DNA of 64,000 nt. Origin: Polaromonas sp. 39-63-25. GTDB taxonomy: Bacteria; Pseudomonadota; Gammaproteobacteria; Burkholderiales; Burkholderiaceae_C. Position 1 is the first letter of the stretch, and each line of letters starts with the position of its first letter. The notes under the pieces are model-generated. The model did not search any database, was not told the origin of the DNA, and saw only the letters and a program-made list of their open reading frames with translations. The DNA lies in contig NZ_NCJH01000001.1 in NCBI RefSeq assembly GCF_002278925.1, positions 372,001 through 436,000 on the forward strand. Direction: 5' to 3'. Shown piece by piece: positions 59,359-64,000 of this stretch. The position numbers and the translations under genes are program-made.

Positions 59359-59766
59359 TTACAGACCGATGGCAGCCATGCCGGCACGCGCGATCTGCGC
59401 ATCTTCGCTGGACTTCACGCCGCTGACGCCAACCGCGCCCAGGCACTGGCCATCCTTCAGGATGGGCACGCCGCCTTCGAGCAGGCCCTTGAGGTCGGGC
59501 GCGCTCAGGAAGGAGAAGCGCCCGCCGTTGATCATGTCTTCGTAAATCTTGCTCTCGCGCCGGCCCATGGCCGCCGTGTGGGCCTTGGCCGGTGCAATGT
59601 GGGCGGAAATCGGGGCGGCGCCGTCCAGGCGCTGCAGGTGCAGCAGGTGGCCGCCGTCGTCAACGATGGCAATCGTCACCGCCCAGCTGTTTTTTGTCGC
59701 TTCCGCGGCGGCGGCAGCGGCGATGGCCTGCACATCAGAGAATTCCAGCACTGTTTTTGATTTCAT
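59359..59766 (-). CDS. GlcG/HbpS-family protein (DUF336)
   Basis: 135 residues, of the GlcG/HbpS fold: VTIAIVDDGGHLLHLQRLDGA, AKAHTAAMGRRESKIYEDM, and GGVPILKDGQCLGAVGVSG are family signatures. HbpS in Streptomyces binds haem; GlcG sits in glycolate operons; the role here is open. The placement beside hemP makes haem handling plausible. Start ATG 59766. Confidence 0.85.
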   Translation of the reverse strand: MKSKTVLEFSDVQAIAAAAAAEATKNSWAVTIAIVDDGGHLLHLQRLDGAAPISAHIAPAKAHTAAMGRRESKIYEDMINGGRFSFLSAPDLKGLLEGGVPILKDGQCLGAVGVSGVKSSEDAQIARAGMAAIGL

Positions 59767-59960
59767 GGTGTTCCAGGTTTTGTTTCGGAAAAACATCAAG
59801 CATACGCAACTTTGCGGGCTGCAGCGGGTCCTATTGCGTACCTGAAACCTTGGAGAACCCTGACAAAAAGTAGGCAGTGCGCAGGGTTAATCCTTGAAAA
59901 CCGCCACAGTCCCCTAAAATGAAATCGCCCGCATATGCAGGCCACTATGGAGAAGACCGC

Positions 59961-60650
59961 ATGAATGACAATGTTCAAACCCTGGACCACGGCTACGTTG
60001 GCTCTGCCGAGCAGCGCAACCGGGTGCTGCGCAACACGTACTGGCTGCTGGCACTGAGCCTGCTGCCCACGGTGCTGGGCGCCTGGGTGGGCGTGGCCAC
60101 GGGCATCACCGCCTCCCTGAGCGGCGGGCTGGGCCTGATCGTTTTCCTCGGCGGCGCCTTCGGCTTCATGTTCGCCATCGAAAAGACCAAGAACTCTGCC
60201 GCCGGTGTGCCGGTGCTGCTGGCTTTCACCTTCTTCATGGGCCTGATGCTCTCGCGCATGATAGGCATGATCCTCGGCTTCAGGAATGGCAGCGAACTGA
60301 TCATGACCGCCATGGGTGGCACCGCCGGCGTGTTTTTTGTCATGGCCACCCTGGCCAGCGTCATCAAGCGCGACATCTCCGGCATAGGCAAATGGCTGTT
60401 TGTCGGCGCCCTGGTCGTGATGGTGGGCGCCATCATCAACGTGTTTGTCGGCTCCACCGCCGGCATGATGGCGATCTCGGTCGCCGTGATCGGCATCTTC
60501 AGCGCCTACATGCTGTATGACCTCAAGCAGATCCTCGATGGCGGTGAGACCAACTACATCAGCGCTACCTTGGCCCTGTACCTGGACCTGTTCAACGTGT
60601 TCCAGGCCCTGCTGGCCCTGCTGGGCATCGCGGGTGGCGAGCGCGACTGA
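59961..60650 (+). CDS. Bax inhibitor-1 / YccA family membrane protein
   Basis: 229-residue inner-membrane protein with seven hydrophobic segments, for example NTYWLLALSLLPTVLGAWVGV, TAMGGTAGVFFVMATLASV and MMAISVAVIGIFSAYMLYDLKQILDGGE. The end of that stretch (YDLKQILDGG) is the BI-1 signature near the last helix. Some members conduct Ca2+; YccA modulates FtsH and SecY quality control. Start ATG 59961 with GGAGAAG upstream. A terminator follows. Confidence 0.92.
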   Translation: MNDNVQTLDHGYVGSAEQRNRVLRNTYWLLALSLLPTVLGAWVGVATGITASLSGGLGLIVFLGGAFGFMFAIEKTKNSAAGVPVLLAFTFFMGLMLSRMIGMILGFRNGSELIMTAMGGTAGVFFVMATLASVIKRDISGIGKWLFVGALVVMVGAIINVFVGSTAGMMAISVAVIGIFSAYMLYDLKQILDGGETNYISATLALYLDLFNVFQALLALLGIAGGERD

Positions 60651-60664
60651 GCTTGCTCGCATTC

Positions 60665-60691
60665 AAAAAAAGGGCCTTCGGGCCCTTTTTT
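60665..60691 (+). terminator. Intrinsic terminator after the BI-1 family gene
   Basis: AAAAAAAGGGCC-ttcg-GGCCCTTTTTT, 15 bp after the stop: a stable UUCG-tetraloop stem. Confidence 0.88.
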
Positions 60692-60738
60692 CATGGGCTG
60701 TCGCGCCGGGGCAGCTCCGTGCACGCCTGCGGCCTCCC

Positions 60739-60770
60739 GGCAAAAAGCTATCTATTCAATAGCAAACTTC
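60739..60770. repeat. Partial family repeat
   Basis: GGCAAAAAGCTATCTATTC then AATAGCAAACTT: only the AGCTATC/AATAGC core is left, upstream of nirK. Confidence 0.6.
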
Positions 60771-60826
60771 CCTTATATTTAAAGGATTAGATTCATATTT
60801 GACTGAAAACTCGCGGCCAGACGAAC

Positions 60827-60840
60827 TTGCGCTGGATCAA
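60827..60840. promoter_or_regulatory. FNR/NNR-like site upstream of nirK
   Basis: TTGCG-CTGG-ATCAA matches the TTGAT-N4-ATCAA pattern of FNR/DNR/NNR boxes with two changes in one half. A TATAAA (about 60860) lies about 30 bp from its centre, as expected for an activator at -41.5. Nitrite/low-oxygen induction is inferred. Confidence 0.45.
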
Positions 60841-60959
60841 CAGAGTTCGCGTTAACCCTTATAAAGGTGCACAACAAATACATCTTCTAATTACACTGTC
60901 TGCAGGCACCCGGACAACAGAGATCCGGATGCCTTCAAAGAAGAAAGAAGGTTGTTTGT

Positions 60960-62450
60960 ATGCGTACCCCTCATTCAAGGAATTTTTCACTGCTGGCCCT
61001 CGCTGCCGCCATGGCGCTTGCCAGTCTGGGCGCGGCTGCGGCGCCGCCCGCAGCCACGCAGAGCGGCGCATCGCGCGCCCCGGCCACTGAGGAGGCCAAG
61101 GGCGCCGTCAAGAAGTACACGCTCGAAACCGGCATCGTCAACGGCAAGATGGTGTTCATCGACGACCGCGGCCAGGCCAACCCGGTGCTGCACGCCAATG
61201 TGGGCGACACGGTGGAGATCCGCCTGAAAAGCGGCGAAGGTGCACAGCACGACATCGCCATCCCCGAGCTGAAAGTGCAGTCGCAGAAATTCGACGCCGC
61301 CAGCGGCCCCACGACCGTGCGTTTCACCGTCACGCAGGCGGGCAAGTTCACCTACTACTGCACCATTGCAGGCCATCGCCAGATCGGCATGGAAGGCGTG
61401 TTTGAAGTGGCCGGGACCAGCATTGCGAGCGCAGCGCCCAAAGCAGCGGCGAAGACAACCGGCGTTCCCGGTGCCGAGCTGTACACCGCGCCCGCCATGC
61501 GGCCCGCCGACGCGGCCGCCGTGAGTGTGGCCATGGACCCGGCTGCCGTGCCTGCCCCGATCGGCGCCCGCGCGCCCCAGCACCTGAAGTACCGCATGGA
61601 AACCGTCGAGCTGACCGGCAAACTCGACGACGGCACCAGCTTCACTTACTGGACCTTCGACCGCAAGGTGCCCGGCCCCATGCTGCGCGCCCGCATCGGC
61701 GACACCATCGAGCTGACCCTGGTCAATGCACGCGACAGCAAGATGATCCATTCCATCGACCTGCACGCAGTGACCGGCGGTCACGGTGGCGGCGAACACA
61801 CCCAGGTCGGCCCCGGCCAGGAGAAAACCATCACCTTCAAGGCGCTGAACGCCGGGCTGTATGTGTACCACTGCGCCACACCGCTGGTGCCGCAGCACAT
61901 CTCGGCCGGCATGTACGGCATGATCCTGGTCGAGCCTGAAGGCGGCCTGGCCAAGGTGGACCGCGAGTACTACGTGATGCAGGGCGACATGTACACCACC
62001 CGCCCGCACGGCGCCAAGACGCACCAGGAGTTCGACCTGGACAAGATGGCGGCCGAGTTGCCTGACTACTACGTCTTCAACGGCGCGGTGGGCTCGCTGA
62101 CCAGGGAGCACAAACTCACCGCCCATGTCGGCGAGACCGTGCGCATCTTCTTCGGCGTGGGCGGCCCGAACAAGATCTCGTCCTTCCACGTGATCGGCGA
62201 AATCTTCGACAAGGTCTATAGCGAAGGCTCGATCAGCTCGCCCAAACGTGATGTGCAGACCACACTGGTGGCACCCGGCGGCGCCACCATCGTCGAGTTC
62301 AAGGTGGACTACCCCGGCAGCTACCTGCTGGTGGACCACGCGCTGTCGCGGGCCGGCAAGGGCCTGGTCGGCATGCTGGAAGTCACGGGTGCGGCAGACG
62401 CGGGGATCTACAAGGCACACACCACAGGCAAGACGGTTGCCAAGCACTGA
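60960..62450 (+). CDS. nirK: Copper nitrite reductase, three-domain, N-terminal cupredoxin fusion
   Basis: 496-residue periplasmic enzyme reducing nitrite to NO. Signal peptide FSLLALAAAMALASLGAAAA. Residues ~45-155 form an extra cupredoxin domain with its own type 1 copper set (GAQHDIAI and YYCTIAGHRQIGM). The catalytic core follows: type 1 and 2 ligands in MIHSIDLHAVTG and GLYVYHCATPLVPQHISAGMYG, with the last type 2 His in SSFHVIGEIFD. The N-terminal fusion resembles the Hyphomicrobium denitrificans enzyme and differs from two-domain NirK/AniA. The attached domain probably receives electrons. Confidence 0.92.
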   Translation: MRTPHSRNFSLLALAAAMALASLGAAAAPPAATQSGASRAPATEEAKGAVKKYTLETGIVNGKMVFIDDRGQANPVLHANVGDTVEIRLKSGEGAQHDIAIPELKVQSQKFDAASGPTTVRFTVTQAGKFTYYCTIAGHRQIGMEGVFEVAGTSIASAAPKAAAKTTGVPGAELYTAPAMRPADAAAVSVAMDPAAVPAPIGARAPQHLKYRMETVELTGKLDDGTSFTYWTFDRKVPGPMLRARIGDTIELTLVNARDSKMIHSIDLHAVTGGHGGGEHTQVGPGQEKTITFKALNAGLYVYHCATPLVPQHISAGMYGMILVEPEGGLAKVDREYYVMQGDMYTTRPHGAKTHQEFDLDKMAAELPDYYVFNGAVGSLTREHKLTAHVGETVRIFFGVGGPNKISSFHVIGEIFDKVYSEGSISSPKRDVQTTLVAPGGATIVEFKVDYPGSYLLVDHALSRAGKGLVGMLEVTGAADAGIYKAHTTGKTVAKH

Positions 62451-62474
62451 GTCGCCGGTCAACGGCTTGGGACG

Positions 62475-62507
62475 GGCTGTCCGCTGTCATGGCGGACAGC
62501 CTTTTTA
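62475..62507. terminator. Bidirectional terminator between nirK and rlmD
   Basis: GGCTGTCCGC-tgtcatg-GCGGACAGCC then TTTTT, a 10 bp perfect stem 25 bp past the nirK stop and 10 bp from the rlmD stop. Confidence 0.85.
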
Positions 62508-62516
62508 CGCCCCCTG

Positions 62517-64000
62517 CTAACCGGCGCTTGCCGGGAGCCGCTCGAACACGGCCATCGATTCCACATGCGCGGTGTGCGGAAACATGTTGACCACACCGGC
62601 CGCCGTGCAGCGGTAACCCGCGTCATTCACCAGCACGCCCGCATCACGCGCCAGCGTCGCCGGATTGCAGCTGACATACACGATGCGCTGCGGTGGCATC
62701 CAGTCGCCGATCTGCAGGTTTTGTTGCCCGCCGGCGTCATCACAAGGCACGCCCGTGACGATCTGCTGGTGCAGCGCGGCCAGCGCCTTGAACAGCTCGA
62801 ACGCACCTTCGCGAGGTGGATCGACCAGCCACTTGTCGGCGGCGCCGTCCTTGACCAGCATGCCGGGGCTGATCTCGAACAGGTTGCGCGCTACAAATTT
62901 GGTAGCTGCCAGCGCCCGCCCCTTCTGGGCTGAGGCCTTGTTTGATGCATAGTTTTCGCGCGAGCGGGCGACCAGCACCTCGCTGCCCTCGATGCCCAGC
63001 ACCTCGCGCGCCTGGGTGGCCAGCGGCAAGGTGAAATTGCCGAGCCCGCAAAACCAGTCGATCACGCGCTCGTGCGCCTGCACGCCCAGCAGGCGCAGCG
63101 CGCGCGACACCAGCACCTGGTTGATCTGCGGGTTGACCTGGGTGAAGTCGGTCGGCTTGAAGGGCATGGTGATGCCGTAGTCGGGCAGGCCGTAGGCCAG
63201 CTGCTGCGAAGGATCGCTCACCTCGTCGAGCAGCCTGACCGTCTCCAGCCCGCCGGGCTGCAACCACCACTGCAGGCCGGGATGGGCCAGCGCAAAAGCG
63301 CGCAGCCTGTCCAGGTCGCCGCCGGACAGCGGCTCCATGTGGCGCAGCACCATGGCCGTCACCGTGTCGCCACAGGCCAGCTCGATCTGCGGCAGGGTTT
63401 CCTTGGCGTCCATGCCGGCGATCAGCGCGCGCAGCGGCAGCAGCAGGTCGCTGACATGCCGGGGCAACACGTGGCACTCGCGCATGTCGGCGACATAACC
63501 ACTCTTGCGCTCATGAAAGCCCACCAGCACCTCTCCCTTCTTGCGCACAAAACGCACCGACAGGCGGGCCCGGTAGCGGTAATTCCAGGCCGGGCCTTCA
63601 ATCGGCCTGAGCACCATGTCGGCCTTGAGCTTGCCGATGTGCCAGAGGTTGTCTTCCAGCACACGCTGCTTGACGGCCACCTGCGCGCCCACCTGCAGGT
63701 GCTGCATCTTGCAGCCGCCGCAGGCGCCGGTGTGCAGGCCGAAGTGCGGGCACTGCGGACGCACGCGCTGCGAAGACTCGTGCAGCACCGCCATCAGCGT
63801 GGCTTTCTCGAAGCTCGGTTTCTTGCGGTAAACGCTCGCGCTGACGGTCTCGAAGGGCAAGGCGCCTTCGATGAACACCACCTTGCCGTCGTCCCGGTGC
63901 GCAATGCCCTGGGCTTCGATGTCGAGCGACTCGACGGTGAGCACATCGGGCGGGTAGTCGGTTGGCGCGGGGGCCGGCTGGTGCTGCGGCTGCTGGTGTT
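62517..64000 (-). CDS. rlmD: 23S rRNA (uracil-1939-C5)-methyltransferase, start outside window
   Basis: SAM-dependent methyltransferase of the RumA/TrmA group. A TRAM domain opens the visible part ([29 protein letters not shown]), followed by the Fe-S cysteines [20 protein letters not shown]. The SAM fold has [14 protein letters not shown], and the catalytic cysteine motif is [13 protein letters not shown]. The frame stays open to the window edge through a Gln/Pro/His-rich N-terminus, so GTG 63944 is not necessarily the start. A family repeat encodes about 20 internal residues ([20 protein letters not shown]). Confidence 0.93.
   Translation of the reverse strand, partial: HQQPQHQPAPAPTDYPPDVLTVESLDIEAQGIAHRDDGKVVFIEGALPFETVSASVYRKKPSFEKATLMAVLHESSQRVRPQCPHFGLHTGACGGCKMQHLQVGAQVAVKQRVLEDNLWHIGKLKADMVLRPIEGPAWNYRYRARLSVRFVRKKGEVLVGFHERKSGYVADMRECHVLPRHVSDLLLPLRALIAGMDAKETLPQIELACGDTVTAMVLRHMEPLSGGDLDRLRAFALAHPGLQWWLQPGGLETVRLLDEVSDPSQQLAYGLPDYGITMPFKPTDFTQVNPQINQVLVSRALRLLGVQAHERVIDWFCGLGNFTLPLATQAREVLGIEGSEVLVARSRENYASNKASAQKGRALAATKFVARNLFEISPGMLVKDGAADKWLVDPPREGAFELFKALAALHQQIVTGVPCDDAGGQQNLQIGDWMPPQRIVYVSCNPATLARDAGVLVNDAGYRCTAAGVVNMFPHTAHVESMAVFERLPASAG
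62891..62950. repeat. Family repeat inside rlmD
   Basis: CTACAAATTTGGTAGCTGCC, AGCGCCCGCCCC, TTCTGGGCTGAGGCCTTG. In frame within the SAM-domain region, encoding [18 protein letters not shown]. Confidence 0.7.

Overview
The window is a 64 kb piece of a GC-rich chromosome from a betaproteobacterium, most likely of the family Comamonadaceae (Rhodoferax/Polaromonas/Variovorax-like). The evidence is the rpsF-priB-rpsR-rplI-dnaB order, an intracellular PHB depolymerase with a Cys nucleophile, HemP, Fur/OxyR-type sites, and about a dozen copies of a short repeat (core AGCTATCAAA...TAGC beside TTGCGCCC...) of the kind I associate with that family. I saw no rRNA, tRNA, CRISPR, transposase or prophage genes.

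Layout. 1-7.4 kb: uvrB (cut by the window edge), an aromatic/aspartate aminotransferase, a nucleotidyltransferase-family protein, a SnoaL-like protein, a LigB-type dioxygenase, phaZ and an orphan RnfB-type ferredoxin. 7.0-12.2 kb: a four-gene operon for a 2-oxoacid oxidoreductase whose third subunit is a GltD-like FAD/NAD(P)/Fe-S protein, followed by a CBS-domain protein. 12.3-13.8 kb: a chemoreceptor with a C-terminal cytoplasmic Cache-like domain. 14.1-22.3 kb: the propionyl-CoA to succinyl-CoA route (VOC protein, pccA, pccB, meaB, methylmalonyl-CoA mutase) with a divergent FCD-type GntR regulator. 22.3-27.8 kb: an EamA transporter, dusA, an M14-peptidase lipoprotein, small unknown proteins and one AT-richer orphan. 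27.9-31 kb: dnaB and the ribosomal cluster. 31.3-38.3 kb: an acetate-type Na+ symporter with its small subunit, a membrane protein/TPR pair, and ppsA with its divergent regulator ppsR. 38.5-41.5 kb: ahpC-ahpF behind an OxyR-like box, then bacterioferritin.

41.5-59.2 kb is an iron-starvation island. It has three TonB-dependent receptors, a DUF4198/DUF3649/PepSY/DUF3325 membrane cluster, feoA-feoB with a Cys-rich small protein, a PiuC-type dioxygenase paired with an FMN alpha-hydroxyacid oxidase, bfd, an unlisted 28-residue membrane peptide, tonB-exbB-exbD and hemP. Six Fur-box-like palindromes precede its transcription units, so the whole island looks like one Fur regulon moving ferric chelates, haem and Fe(II) inward and releasing iron from store.

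59.3-64 kb holds a GlcG/HbpS-like protein, a BI-1 family protein, a three-domain copper nitrite reductase with an FNR/NNR-like site upstream, and rlmD (start outside the window).

The most unusual feature is that the family repeat also lies inside reading frames. It encodes recognisably the same peptide in unrelated proteins: the N-termini of two TonB receptors and an internal loop of RlmD; FeoB and the C-terminus of MeaB; and RnfB and PccA.
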